Shown in pieces: positions 1 to 12,630 of a stretch of 64,000 nucleotides of DNA. Within the stretch, counting starts at the first letter, position 1; each line of letters opens with the position of its first letter. Origin of the DNA: Atherinomorus stipes. Lineage: Eukaryota > Chordata > Actinopteri > Atheriniformes > Atherinidae. Location: the NCBI GenBank assembly GCA_023101725.1, contig JALJCO010010208.1, positions 124,001 to 188,000 on the forward strand, read 5' to 3'. The notes beneath the pieces were generated by a model. It was not told where the DNA came from and did not search any database. It saw nothing but the letters and a program-made list of their open reading frames with translations. The position numbers were made by a program, and so were the translations under genes.

Positions 1-2801
1 TGTAACTATGTAGAATTACGTCTAGCCATGTATTTTGGAACATGAAGAGTGCATGTAGATGTACATTTATTCTATAACCCTTTACAAGAGAACATGTAGT
101 GCTTTAAGCTCTTTACAGAGACAGGAATTTTGAGTGGGAGGAAAGTAGAAATGCAAAATTACTGTGAAAAACATTATTCAGGATTTGTCTAAAGCTAGCA
201 ATCTCTTTCATAAAGAGATCTTACATGAAGGTTGCATGAAAGTGGCCAAATGATGACTAGCAAGTGATGGAAAGCAGACATAGGCACAAAGGCATGCATA
301 TGAAGATGTAGAATGCCAATGTGGTGACGAATCAAGACTGGCTGTGTCATTCCGACATGAGATCAGGATGATGGTGATGTTTCTCTGATCCAATTCCCAC
401 GATAAGACAGTAAACAAGCACATTTGCAAAATAATTTAATTCATTCTTTGAATATTAACAGCACGGTGAAATTCTGGTTCATGCTGTGCAAATTAACTTA
501 CACCAACAAATACAGTCATTGTCTAAAGCAGAGCTAAAATGGAATGCAAGCCAACTTTTGATTGTTAAGACGAAAAACTTCTGACTGAATTCATTCCTCA
601 AAGCATATGAAAACGTGTGAAAAGGGCCTTTTAAATGGTTAGATAGCTTTTTTAGACTAATGTGGATCATTTAGACCACAAGAGAAGAGGAAAAGGCTAA
701 TGTTGAAGGACATAATGTTGTTACATAATCAACTATAAACACCTCATTAAGACTGAGTGAAGAGACTGCCTCAAACTACCACGTCAGTCGACCAGACTGT
801 TATCAGTTAGCAAAGAGCAGATGAATAATTAATCAGAGAATACATATGATTCTCACTGGAGAGTCACTCTGCTTCCTCAGAGCAGACAGCCACAGAGGGA
901 CATTCAAGGTCAAATGAAATGGGTTTCTTTGCCAACTATCTGAGGATAAAGATGCTGGAAAATACCTATAATTGGTTTAAAACACAGAAATGTGGAAGGC
1001 TCCTCACTCGCCCTGCGGTCATATCGGCTCTTTTTTCCAGCTGAATTTCAGCAGCATTAATGAAACTTCAATTAACCATCAGGGGTCCATCTTCCAGCTC
1101 ACCTTCCTAATCTAGTGTGATAGAAGCAGTTAAAGAATCAGTGGAGCCAATACATGCCGCTCCTACTCGAGTGGTGAGTGAGAGAATTAGATACTAGTAG
1201 TTATAACAGCAACATGCTTTCTCTGTCAAAGTGTGCAACGTTCCGTCGTGTTGTGTCACACTGTTTCTGTTTAGCTTTGCCAATCATTTGTAGCTCTACA
1301 AACACTGCCACATTATAGACCTGATGTCACACTGGTTAATAGGATCTGACCCCTGATGGTTAAATTATTTAGGTGCTTCGACAAGAGAACCCCAACAAGT
1401 CTTCCTAATTGATACGCCCACACATAAACAGACACACTGCTGTGAAAGGGTTTGCAGATCATCAGTGCTGCAAAAGCCTTTTGGGCATATTGTCATTCTT
1501 CCCTCAGAAAACTGGAGGTTTTAATGAGCGACCACCCTGCTTCTCCACTATTGTCTTCAGCACAGCTACCCGCAGCTGGACTTCAGGACCTGACTGAGCT
1601 TCCATTATGCTTCCTTAGTAAATGAGTTCAACAGCAGCAATCGATTTTCTTTGTGTCTCACTGCTGTTCTCACTTGCCACATTCCTTATAGTTCTTTTCA
1701 CACATCATTTGCATGGCTACTCTGTAGCAAAGTTTTGCCAAATTATCTTAGATTAACTTAATTATCTTTGTAAAAGAGTTTGTTTTTTGATTGTGATTTT
1801 TCTAAATGGCTGATTTAAATGGATTAATCAAAACAGGTTTGGATTTGTGAATTCTAGCACTTCTCAGCTGTCAACATTCGGCAAGGCGACAACATTGTGG
1901 AATTACTAATCAAAACATGCAACATCCTCTTAAGTTGAATTTCAATTAAGCCAAGCACTTTTTGCATTAATTTTATCCCTGATTCGCCACGAAAATCAAA
2001 TATACTTCTTGAGCAGCAGCTCCCTCGCAGATTTCAAAATGTGCTGATTAAAATGATTAGCTGCTAATTAATATATGACTTATTTCAGACATCATTTTGT
2101 ATTCCCTCCCCTTCTCTTTCTCCTCAGGCTAACCTTAAAGTATTTTAAGGACTTGAGGGAACTGTGACCGGAAAACAACAAGGCACCAATTGGTGTTTGT
2201 TAGCTTCATGCTGTGAAAGTAATAACATAACAACGTAAGTGCTGCAACATCTTCAAAACAATTTTTAAAAGAACAATCATTGAAAAACATAAAAAATAAC
2301 CTCAGGTAGTGTAGACATTGAGTGTGATGACCACTGTCGCCAGACAGATGTTTCTCTGCAAAATGAGGCATTTACAGACAAGATGTGCCATTTAATTTAG
2401 ATGAAATGTTGACTGATCTGTTATTATATACAAACAAATTAACTAATAAATGAATGTTTTCCTATTCTGCTGAACTTAATCAAAGGAAACTACGATGCAT
2501 TCTTTTTACATGACCATCATTCTCATTCACTTTTACTCTTCTCATACTGTTGCTCTTCTACCAGAAGCCACATATGATTTGAACATAAATCAGGGTTAAT
2601 ACCCACCAAATTCAGATGGAGATAAAGTTTGGTGAGAATAAAGGAAAACTTAAATCCTGTTTCCACCAACCAGTCAGGTTCAGTCCAGTATGCCATTTTG
2701 TGTTTCCATTATAAAACAGGCCCATACACCCCGACCAAAAAGCACCATTTACTGTATGGTTCTCTTTTTCAGAAGATAAAGAATAATGTGAAGTCTGGGT
2801 G
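1..2801. other. AT-rich intergenic DNA, no gene recognised
   Basis: Only short, low-complexity or unrecognisable open frames (under about 95 codons) are present on either strand, with no domain and no convincing exon bounded by splice sites. Around 1860-2080 the sequence is non-repetitive and rich in ATTA/TAATTA homeodomain-type cores, which could reflect a regulatory element, but that is only an impression. The stretch lies on the 3' side of pcdh19. Confidence 0.6.
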
Positions 2802-3500
2802 TAACACTGGGTCCGTGAGCACAGCGCAGCGGCAAGCCATGCGCACCGGATCATGCCCATGTCAATGGTTTGAAATATATTGAACACGCCGTGGCGCGTG
2901 AGCAGTCTGCCGTCACTCCGGCATGGTGCGCCACTGCGCTAAAGATACGCGGCAGCTCTATTTTTGACGGAGCACATACCGACGCTGCGTCAGTTTCAGT
3001 AGTTCACATCGGACCAGATGGGAAATCAGACACAGGATTCAGTGTAGAATATCCGGTAACTTCCTAAACAAAAGCCACTGTGCAGATTTTCAACTGCTGA
3101 ACTGACATAATCTCTGTGTCCACGAGGTTTCAGTGAAATAAGAAACCGTGACGCACAAACATGGATAAAATTAACCATTTGGAAGAGAATCACGGGCGAT
3201 CTTGCAGTCCCTCCCGTGATTCCGTGATGTCACAAATTTTCAACAGCTGGTGCGCTCACAGGTGCACAGGGCGCACAGTGTAGGGTGTAAATCAGCAGTG
3301 GGGAACCCTGGTCCTCAAGGGCCGGTGTCCCTTCAGGCTTTCCATTTCTCCCCACTCCAGCACACCTGATTCAAATCAAATGGATCTAACAGCCAATTTA
3401 GTTCTGCACAGAGACTCACTGATTGGTCTAAATGCTTGCGCCGTGGAGGTCGCAGCAAAGCCGTTGCGCTGCACAGTGCTGTGCTCACAGACCCGGTGTA
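2802..3500. mobile_element. Non-autonomous DNA transposon (MITE-like), ~700 bp, with inverted ends
   Basis: The left end reads taacactgggtccgtgagc and continues acagc. The reverse complement of the right end reads tacaccgggtctgtgagc and continues acagc. The arms are about 23 bp with three or four differences, and a GCAGCG motif follows on both sides. The interior is CpG-rich compared with its AT-rich surroundings and has no transposase frame. A piece of a second repeat family (3292-3425) lies inside it. No clean target-site duplication was found, so the exact ends and superfamily (hAT-like is one possibility) stay open. Confidence 0.6.
3292..3425. repeat. Fragment of a dispersed teleost repeat (possibly hAT-type MITE)
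   Basis: The segment opens with cagtggggaaccctggtcc followed by tcaagggccggtgtcc, and then holds the cacacctgattcaaat motif. From memory this combination belongs to a common fish interspersed element that begins with a CAGTGG-type end. It is incomplete, with no matching right end, and is embedded in the larger inverted-repeat element at 2802-3500. Confidence 0.4.
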
Positions 3501-6500
3501 AAGCCTTTACTGGCCAGTTTCACAGGCAAATACTGAAACAGATCATATTTGTTATTGATCCTGGCATTGCTATCACTACATTTCCCACGACCACTGGTAC
3601 ATAATGTATCATCCTTAGTACTTTAGCGTGCATGGTGCCGTTACTGCCTGGCAGAATAAAATCTCACCGAATAAGCAGCAAAATTTTAACAAAAGTAGAG
3701 TGAGGAGTTGGTTGGAAGGACAGTATAAAGAAAGAGGCCAGTGACAAGAAAAGAAAGGAGTTGAGCGAGAATGATGATGATGAAGAGGATTTGAGACAAT
3801 GTAAACATTTAAGTGATGTACAGTAAGTAAGAATGACTAAATCTTTTCAAATGCCTCAGGAGCAACTACTTTGTTCTTTGGTGGAGAAAAGAATGTACTG
3901 TGGAGAGAATGATAATCTTTGGCATTTCTATGAAAAGAAAAATCACAAAAAAAAAAGAAAGAAAAACGTTCTGTTGCACTTATAATCTGCTCCCACCCAA
4001 AAAGAATGAGCTAGTTAAAATTCTGATTGGTAGGAATCTACCTTGACTGGCAATCAAAAAGGTAATTTAGACAGAGTCTGATTATAATCTGTATCAGCCT
4101 GCATACACATAAGCAACATGGACACGTTTTTGTGAGAACAGTCTCTACAAGGACACTGTGTAACCATTCCCAACACAAAATTTCACAAAGAAAAATTTTT
4201 ATTTGGCGGTATTGTAAGTCTCTGCGATGAAGCATATCTGCTTTATAAAATTTTCACATCTCATCGACACAACAAATCCATATGAACATCTCATCAGCTG
4301 CTTTACGAGATCTACTCGTGTCTGGCTTGTTGGCTCATCCAGCTCCCCTGGTAACCTGTACAATGGCCAGCTTCTTTAACATTTTATGCTCATCCTTGAG
4401 CATCCATCTGCTGCTGTCTGTTTACACGTGTAGCTGTGTAAATTTCAGCAAAATAAATAGCAGCCTCACGTCATGGATAACATAGAAAATGTCTCATTTG
4501 AATAAGAAGAATATAATGTCAGGATCATGGAAATCAAACAGCTTCTTTTCACCTCCTTACAGGATGCTACAACATCCAAGAGTTCACCCGAGAGCCGTTC
4601 ATCTGCTTTGATATTATTCTGTTACTTACAGTATACTGCTTGGCCAAAAAAAGAATAAATTTATGATCATGATAAAAGGTTAAGACATTTTGCACCACAT
4701 GTTATATGCAGATTGCTAAAAGCTTTCTATCCAGTTTTCTCATGATTTATTATCTAATGCTAACTTTCAGGTTTTTCATAGAAGCTAGGCTGACAATCAG
4801 CAAGACAGTTAGAAGATCAAGACTTGGCTAAAAGTAGCTGTTAATTCATGATCATCATTGCTGACTGTCATATTTCTGTTTTAGTCAATTAATCTTATTT
4901 ACTAATGGAAGCGGTTCATGTCAATATATATAGAGACAGGTGTGGTGAATCTCACAGATGCCAGTTTGTCAAGGGAGAGAGGGGTGATTTAATGCTTCCT
5001 CCATATGCTTAATCATGTAAAACACACAAACATGGTGGTGATTTGTTGGCTGTCAGTCTCTCCCACATCCAGGGTGAGCCACTGGATAGATAAAGCCCAC
5101 TGGATTTCCAAGCTCCAATGTCACTTTAAAGCCATCAATCCATGACTGTCTTTGTGGTCTTGGCTTGTAGTTACACAGTGTTAAAAATAACTTTACTTTC
5201 ACTCAGTGTGAAACTAAACCCACATTGATCTGTTTTTGTACACATTTTGATGTGATGTACACTGTATATTGTTATTTTAAACAATCTGTTTATTTAATAT
5301 GTGCCTCCATATATGAAATAAGGAGGGAAATGTGCAAGAAATGCAGGTAATCATGCAAATTACATCCACCAACTCCATTACAGGGCTAAAGAGGAAGTTC
5401 ACTTCTGTAGAATAAAACTGTGTTTTAGAACCATGCCAAGTGAATCACTGAGTTATAGCATGCACTTAAACTCTATTATTGTCCTTTTATTAAAGCTCTG
5501 TGAGACACCAGGTTCAAGGGTGTATTTAAAACATATGTAGTGTGTAAGTATGGTCCTATGGTTGATTTTCTTTTTTTCTACTCCTACTCATCTCTCATAC
5601 CTGAATCTGCTCAAAAACAGAATAAATGCAGGCAATTACTATCATAAGGTTTTCAGCTTCATATTGATTCATGAGCTCATCAATAGCAGGAAAATCAAGT
5701 TCAGTGGTAGACTAATAATTTTTAACTGTAGCGGGGGGTCATAACTTTAAAATTCTGGTCCATGTGCTCTACATTTATGAGGTCAAACATGTATATTTTT
5801 AAACAGCTATGAGTTGTTGACACCTTACCCAATGTTAATCTGTTCATTTAGGCTTCAGCAAGGGTATTTGTGGCTGTTTAATCCAGGCTTTGAAAAGGTT
5901 AAACTTTTCTGGTGTGTGAGTCAAACAAATATCAAACAAATGAAATGTCAGAGTTGGTACCCCTGAACAAATGAAATGTCAGGGACAATACCTCTGTCTA
6001 ACCCCTCCCTCACTTGACCCATCATTTCCATGCAGTCATATTTGTAGTCAGGCATAAGCGGGCAGACCAAATAGGCTTTCTTTCACTGAGCTGACCTATT
6101 AGTACCCTATTATTTGAACTGCTGAATGAAAAGTCAGAGGATCCCTTTCAACCCATGGCAGAGTTATGGGTGCAAAGTAAAATTCTCTGGTACTTTTCTC
6201 CATCGTTTGGCTCCTGGCCCCCCCCCCCCCCCCTCTTCTTTTCCCTGGCTGGCACAGAGCCTCAATTCCTCCCAGTGTGGACATTTTCCCATGCACTGAC
6301 TCTGACTATCAAAACAACAGTCATTAGGCAAATTTGCTTTGGTGCAGGATTACGTTAATTATCATGGAATTATCACTTCATTAAAGCAGGCAGAGATAAA
6401 TTATCTCTGATGAAACTAATGCAAAATGAGGAAATAATGATCACGGCAGGGGAAAAAAAGAAAAAGGGAGAAAGAAATGATGAGACAACTCGTCTAAGGG

Positions 6501-9500
6501 AATCAAGTCATTGTGTCTCAGAGTTGATCCCTGAGAGGCACTGCAACACAGCCCGACATGACAGAGCAAGTGGGACTCCACAGAGAGAGTTCAGACCACC
6601 CACCCCTTTCACCCAGTGCGATCCAATTTTCTTGCCCAAGTCTCAATAGAGCCGGTGCTCTCCCCAGCAAATTGTGAGCATCATTAATCATGCCAAATAC
6701 CACTTTTAATGAATGCCTGCATGGACCCAGTAACACTCTTTGTTTCCTGGTAAATGGCTTTCATTCTACAGCAAAAACCAGAGTGGGACTTTTATGACTG
6801 TAGAGATATAAAACTACTTACATGCATGGTCACAAGCTTTGCTCTGTTGACCTAACTGTAGTCATGGTTATAAGGTAGCAGTGGAGATGACTCTGCCAAG
6901 TCAGGTTTGCAACATGTAAACAGATAAAAATGTGAGAAGAATAAATCAGCTGTAATCTTTTCTCATTTGAGGGCAACTGCAAAAAGCTAAATACTGAGGC
7001 ATATTAGCAAGCTACTGTGTGAAGTCTTGACATTGAATTGATCATCCAGCGCCCTTGTTTTCCACTCTGCAGAGAGAGGTCTGTTTTTAATGCATTTACT
7101 GCATTGTTATTGTGGCTTTCAAAGCTTGACGACAGTGTTGGAATCATACAAACTGTTTTTTCACACCATTAGCTCTTAAACTGTGAACTTTCCAGGGTGC
7201 TAGACGAGAAAAATAATATCCTTGCCATGTTTAGATATCTTTTCCCCACTTGTTTTTGTTTTTTTTTAATATCCAAATAATCATGTAAATGACTGCAGCA
7301 CAAGGACATTGGTCTCTGTTTTATTTACTATCATTAGAATAATCATATTTCTATGGCAATATTATGCAGTAGCAGGGGTCCTGTCATTCCGTTGCCAAGT
7401 AATATTCACTGATGTGCAGCGTCTAAGAAACAAAGTGCTCCTGTTAAGGTTCATCCAGTGGTTGGGAGAAATGTATTGTGGGAGCATAATAACGAGAAAA
7501 TAGTGCCTCAAATTATGTTTGACCTTTAATCTCCTGTATTTGTGCGCTCAATCTTCATAGGGTAAAACATTACTTTACCTATCATGATACAGCAGGTGTG
7601 ATGATCCATTTGTTGCTTATTCTTGAGGCACCATATTGAAATCTGTAATTGCACAAGGACTGATAGATTTTTGCTCTACAACAATGGAGTGCAATATTTC
7701 AGTGATATGGGGCAATACTTTATCACAATGCTGCCTCAACCACTGTCTCTAAATGCATCAGAAAACATTAAATAGCATCTCTGGATCATGCAGCAAACAG
7801 CTACAAGCCCATCTTGATCACAGGATATAGACTTCAATGCGACTGCTATGGCTTAAACCATAGATTCATTACTCACAATGAAAATTATGTCTTTTTATTG
7901 CCAGTAATATTTCTTATTCTGCAGTCAGTTCTGTTGCATGTTAGTGAACGAGGGACTTGATGAACAGTACCACTGAAGCTGTAAAGCAGCCTTCAGTGAA
8001 TTCCTGAAGGAGTCTCTTGTAATGACAGTACATTGTTCCATGAAAAATGCTAGTTTGCTGTAGAAATTGAGATGCTGGTTGATTAGAATCCAGCCTGTTG
8101 AATTTGAGATGAAGTTCTAATGTGATTCAGGGAAAGAGTGGAGATGGGGGAGGCAAGTTTCTAACACACACAGTTTCTCTTAGTGAGTCGCTGGTTGCTT
8201 TTACCCTTCCTCCCTCTGCAGCAGTGCTGGTGGTATCACCCAGGTCTTCCATTGTTTGAATATTTCGGGGGAAAACCTCACACCAGGCTACTTATTCTTC
8301 ATGAGGTCACATTAAACAAAGGCACCTACTCTCCATGGACCCACCCTGCAGAGTTTTTTGTCCCTTATAAAGCACAGCACTGTTATACTGAGCTGCACTG
8401 GCTAAAAAAAATGATGACTGAATGCAACTTTCTGAGCAGAAAGAAAAGATTTGTATTAATTTGAATATGGAAAAGTAAAGCTTAGACATATAAATGGAGC
8501 TTTAGGGAACAGTAAAGTAAGGTGTTTGACAACCGAAGTATGACCAAGAGAATACTGCAGATGTCTTGCAGGGATAATAAGTCAGTAGTAGAAGGGCTGC
8601 AAGCATTTGTAAATCTTCAGCAACTGGGTGCAGAACTGGAGGAATAGACATTGCTATGCTGAGTAAGAAATTATATAAACCACCCACAAAAAATCTGTGA
8701 AGATGTATTTGATGATGCAGCTACTCGCCATGATAGCTAGAGTTTTCTCTTTTCCTCACATGCTACTGTTTAATCTGCCCCCCTCCCCCTTTGTGCTGAG
8801 GATAAATCTGTTTCGAAAAATTTCTACAACTTAGGCTCAACAAAAAAGCATGTCCAATTTCTTCCACCAGCTGAACTAAAAGCTGCACACTCACTCACTC
8901 TATCACACACACATGCACTCACACACACCTGTAGACAAAGCTTCAGGCAATCCGTTCACTTTTGTTCGGAGATTTAAATAACATAGAGAACAATAAGTAG
9001 CATGCCTTCTACAAATGTTCCAATTTCAGCTCTCAAGTAATCTCTTATTCTTCTCTGCAGAATGGTGAAATCCATTCAGCTTTTTATCTTTTCTTTTTTT
9101 GCCTCTCATAATAAAAACAATAGTATATATTTACAGAATTCCAGTGCAAACACTCTTGATATATATAAGTAAAGATGTTTCCTGAAAATGCTAATTTTTA
9201 TTTCCGTAGTCCATAATTCAAATCTTAGTTTATACAGGTTATACTGTAAATGTTCACACACACTTTGTTTTTAGATAAAACAAGTTAAGCAGGAAGAAAA
9301 AGACACACACACAAGATGGATCATGCCAAGCTGGTGAAGAAATCAAACTAGTTGAATAAACTAAAAACTTTGTCAGTCTCAAAGCATTTTCTCAATCTTG
9401 CAGCATTTTGAGAGTGCAAAAAAAAAATCAAGAAAAGACTAACTTATACGTAATATAACACACAATATAGGACACCATCAGAGGGAAATTAATTAGATGA

Positions 9501-10218
9501 AATGCAACTTTTTTATTTCAACCTCCGGATTTTGGATATTTGAGTATACTAAAGTAACATTGAGACACAAACATTGAGCTACAAATGCTGCGGAAAGTAT
9601 TCAGAATAATTTTCTCTCCCACTCTGCTCTCCATTGGTATGAGTTGTCTGTAGAACAGCTGATCCTACTTACATGTCAAATTACACACATCTGAAACAGT
9701 AATAACAACCAGGATGAATCTTATTCCAACTGTCAAAATAATGTGTCTGAATGCTTTCTTTATGATAATTTTCGACCTTTGACTATATAAATTTTCTAAT
9801 GTTCATAAAAACATGTTGCAGCATTCCAATTGGCACAAAGTGCTGTTGGAAAGGACAATGAAGATATAAAAACAAAGACTCAATTAATTGAAAAACTTAA
9901 TGTCATTGCATGCAGGGAATTACAGTCCTTGTCAAACAGTGCATTTATGCCAGAATAGTCCAGGGAACTCAGTTTGATTGGGCTGGGAAATGATGAGAAA
10001 TGTCATACCTTCATTTGGTTTTGTCTCCTTTCAGATTGCACTTTACTCAAGCAGACCAAACGGGAAACTGCACCAGGATTAATTTGCAAGACCTCCAGTT
10101 TTCAAGCAGTTTTTCTTCTTTGATGCACAAATGAGCATTCACACAATAAACGAACCAGACGAGAGTTTGTTGAAAGTGGACCAAACAAGGCCAGTGTAAA
10201 TATGCCCAATTTGTTTTT
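3501..10218. other. Intergenic DNA, no gene recognised
   Basis: No open frame here shows a recognisable domain. The stretch holds a C run at 6218-6233, a (CA)-rich patch at about 8889-8940, and a short direct duplication of aacaaatgaaatgtcag at about 5936-5983. A block at about 6310-6440 is non-repetitive with several TTAATTA-like cores, and could be regulatory or simply AT-rich. Nothing else is supported. Confidence 0.55.
6218..6233. repeat. Poly(C) run (16 C)
   Basis: This is an uninterrupted cytosine homopolymer on the plus strand, flanked by ctcctgg and tcttctt. It is a simple repeat and prone to length error in sequencing. Confidence 0.9.
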
Positions 10219-10650
10219 AAAAATCATCCAAATAACAAACAAGGGCAGAGCGAAGTGTTAAACAAAATGACAATTGATGATAGGTGTGCTAATATATTCA
10301 AGCACTGGATGAGGGGTTAGGGTTAGAGACCTCCCCCCACCCAGAAACTGGACAATAGCCACATTTACATGGAGACTTTTTCCAGTTTTGCATTGAAATC
10401 ATTCCGAAATAAGATTTCAAGGCAGCTGTTTACATGTGTACTAATTCATTCTGATCTGGTGCATCCATACACCAACATCTAAGCAGAATGGTCCTGTCTG
10501 GCATTCGCAGAATGATGTTACATCATATGATCTATGAAAGACTGTTGTGGTATCTGCGGTACTTTAATCTAGCAGCAGCTTGTACTTGTGCGCTCCTACC
10601 GCAAACAACAAAGAGAAAAAGGCGTGAAGATAGAGTTTGAATTAAAAACA
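10219..10650 (+). repeat. Left copy of a 432-bp direct repeat flanking the poly(A) insert
   Basis: This copy starts at tttttaaaaatcatcc, exactly at a TT/AAAA junction, and ends at gagtttgaattaaaaaca. It matches 12622-13054 base for base except for one extra C in the right copy (gagacctcc versus gagaccctcc). The repeat covers about 130 bp of outside flank plus the left end of the older MITE. That shows it is a duplication of the target locus and not a pair of LTRs belonging to the insert. Confidence 0.93.
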
Positions 10651-12113
10651 GTGGCTGCTTCACGCGCCAGTGGTTAAGGCTGGCTGCATTGCGGGGGAAC
10701 TGCTGGCCTGGGGGATGCCTGGCCTGCTGCGTCCGGGGGTGGGGGATGGGGGTGGTGGTGGGGGGGGGGGCGTGTTGGGGGCTTGGAGCTCACGGCTCCT
10801 TCCCCGGCCCGAGCTACCACTCAGGAGGCACGAGGGCATGGGCAAGAGAGAGGTGGGTATGTAAGAATAATGAATGAGAGTGTGAAAGAGGAAATGTGGG
10901 AGGGAGGAACTTGGGCAGGAAGAGGGAGGAGATGTGGGTAAGTGGTTGGAGGAAAGGGGGGATGGAGGAAGGAGTGGCATGCTCGTGAGTGTCTAGTAGG
11001 GATGGTCATGAGGGGCTGAAGAAAGGAAGGGCGGGAGTGTGATAGGTCAGAGGGATGGGCGGGGCTGGACATGTAAGGGGGGACTGTTGGGGTATTGGGG
11101 GTATAGGGAGGTGGGGGCGTGTGTGGGGGGGGTAGGGGAGGGGTTGGTGCAGCTATGTGGGGGAGTGCATGTGTGTGTTAGAGGGTATGAGGAGGTGGGG
11201 GTAGGTGTGGACGGTAGAGGGAGGAGAGTGTTGGGGGTGGAGGGAGGGAGTGAGTGTGGGTATGTAAGGTCGGAGAGCGGAGTGGGTGGGTGTATGTGTG
11301 TGTGTGGGGGGTACACGGAGGTGTTGGGTAGGGCTGGGCGGTGTGGGCGGAGGTTCGTATCTCGGTGTTCGTGCCGGGCATCTTGGTGTCGGTGTGGTGC
11401 GGTGTGGCTGCGGGTTGGTTGGGGGCCGGGCGCTTTGGTGGGGGGTGCGGTTTTGTTTGTGGCTTCCGGGGCTTTTTGTGCGGGGCGGGCGCAGGGGGAT
11501 CTGTATCTTGTATGTGGTTGCTCTTGCGGTATTGATGTCTTGGGTGCCCGTGTCTCGATGCGGGGGCGGTGGCGGTATATCTTTCAGCCCTAGTGTTGGG
11601 GTAGGTGTGTGGGGAGTGTGTGTGTGAGCGTGGTGGCGGGGTAGGGGGTGGTAGAGGTGGTGGCGCCCTGGTGTCAGGTGTGTGGGGCAGGGACGTTGGG
11701 GGTGGGGGCTGGCCTGCCCTGGGGGGCGTCGTCTGGGGGGTCCGGTCCTCCTGGGTTTCAGTTGGGCCGCCCGGGTCCGGGGGTGGCTGCTCCTGGGCGC
11801 TTGGGCCCTGGGCCCGGCGCTGTCTCCGCTCCGGGGGACGCCCGGCGCCTGGTGGGGTCGGCAGCTGCTGGTCTTGGTCCGCTGGGGCCTGGGCCCCCAG
11901 ACTGCAGGGGGCTCCGGCTGGGGCCGCCTTTTGCCGCCCTTGGGGGGATGCATGTCCGCTCTTTGTAGCTGGGATCTGGGCCTCTGGGTGGCTGCTGGGG
12001 GCCTGGGTCGTGAGCCTTGCGGGCTTCCTCCTCCTTGCAGAGACGAGGCTGCATCTGCATGACTGTATCACCACGGAGCACCCTTTATTATGCATGTTGA
12101 CACTGTGATACTG

Positions 12114-12187
12114 CTTCCCATTGCGATGACTAGGCTGTACTTCTTCTCTACTTCCCATTGCGATGACTAGGTTGTACCTCTTCTCTG
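12114..12187 (+). repeat. Two-unit 37-bp tandem repeat inside the insert
   Basis: Units 12114-12150 and 12151-12187 both begin cttcccattgcgatgactag and differ at three positions (ggctgtacttc versus ggttgtacctc, and the last base). They mark the change from the G-rich part of the insert to its pyrimidine-rich 3' part. Confidence 0.85.
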
Positions 12188-12526
12188 CGTAGTTCTGCGT
12201 GTGTTTGTGTGTGTTTGTATGATTTTGTTTTCCAACAGAGACCTTGGTTGTTTAGGGATCGCGGTACAGATGTACCAGTGAACTGTGTAAGTGGATTCAT
12301 GTTTTCTCTCTCTCTCTCTCTTCCTCTTCCTTACTCCTTTCTCTCTGTTTCACTTTCTATCATTACCTCTGTTAACTTTCATTTCTCCCTTGTAGGCCCA
12401 GCAGTATGAAATGGAATGGTGTAATAGACAAATGTTTAAATAAAAAAAAATAAAATGAATAAACATGATATAAGTGGAGCCTTATGTTCATAAAGCTCCG
12501 CTTGGTAAAGCAAAACTGTTCAACAG

Positions 12527-12532
12527 AATAAA
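12527..12532 (+). promoter_or_regulatory. AATAAA polyadenylation signal of the retroinsertion
   Basis: AATAAA lies 58 bp before the start of the uninterrupted A run. That is somewhat farther than the usual 10-30 nt, but it is in the right order and orientation for the tail of a reverse-transcribed mRNA. Other AATAAA-like matches occur at about 12440-12470. Confidence 0.5.
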
Positions 12533-12585
12533 GCAATCAGATTTCCATTCTGCTTGCTTCGATGCTGGACAGGACAAGTTAAAAA

Positions 12586-12590
<5 letters not shown>

Positions 12591-12626
<36 letters not shown>
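12591..12626 (+). repeat. Poly(A) tract (36 A), 3' tail of the retroinsertion
   Basis: The uninterrupted adenine run is preceded by gttaaaaaatttt and followed directly by tcatccaaataac, the start of the right target copy. The last five A residues could equally belong to the target, because the left copy also begins with five A. Confidence 0.9.

Positions 12627-12630
<4 letters not shown>

Larger units (their letters stand above)
10651..12621 (+). mobile_element. GC-rich poly(A)-tailed retroinsertion, identity unknown
   Basis: This ~1.97-kb block is sharply different in composition from its surroundings. The first 1.4 kb is strongly G-rich on the plus strand, then come CT-rich and AT-rich parts, an AATAAA at 12527-12532 and a poly(A) run from 12591. 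It lies between two near-identical 432/433-bp direct repeats. The tail and the TT/AAAA start of the duplicated target point to L1-type target-primed reverse transcription in plus orientation. Long open frames run through it on both strands (up to 326 codons on the minus strand). They are Pro/Thr/His- or Gly/Val-rich translations of skewed sequence, with no domain I recognise, and are best read as non-coding. It could be a non-autonomous LINE derivative with a GC-rich 5' UTR and a 3' UTR but no ORF, or a retroposed long non-coding transcript. A Rex3/RTE source is unlikely because that family does not usually leave poly(A) tails. Confidence 0.7.

Noticed and set aside
10312..10328. Telomere-like ggggttagggttag
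   Set aside because: Only about two TTAGGG units are present, and they are repeated at 12716 solely because of the 432-bp duplication. There is no interstitial telomeric array.
11153..12158. Long minus-strand open frames (266 and 326 codons) and plus-strand Gly/Val-rich frames in the GC-rich insert
   Set aside because: They are Pro/Thr/His-rich or Gly/Val/Cys-rich translations of strand-skewed, low-complexity sequence, present in several frames at once, with no domain. A retroposed non-coding origin explains them better.
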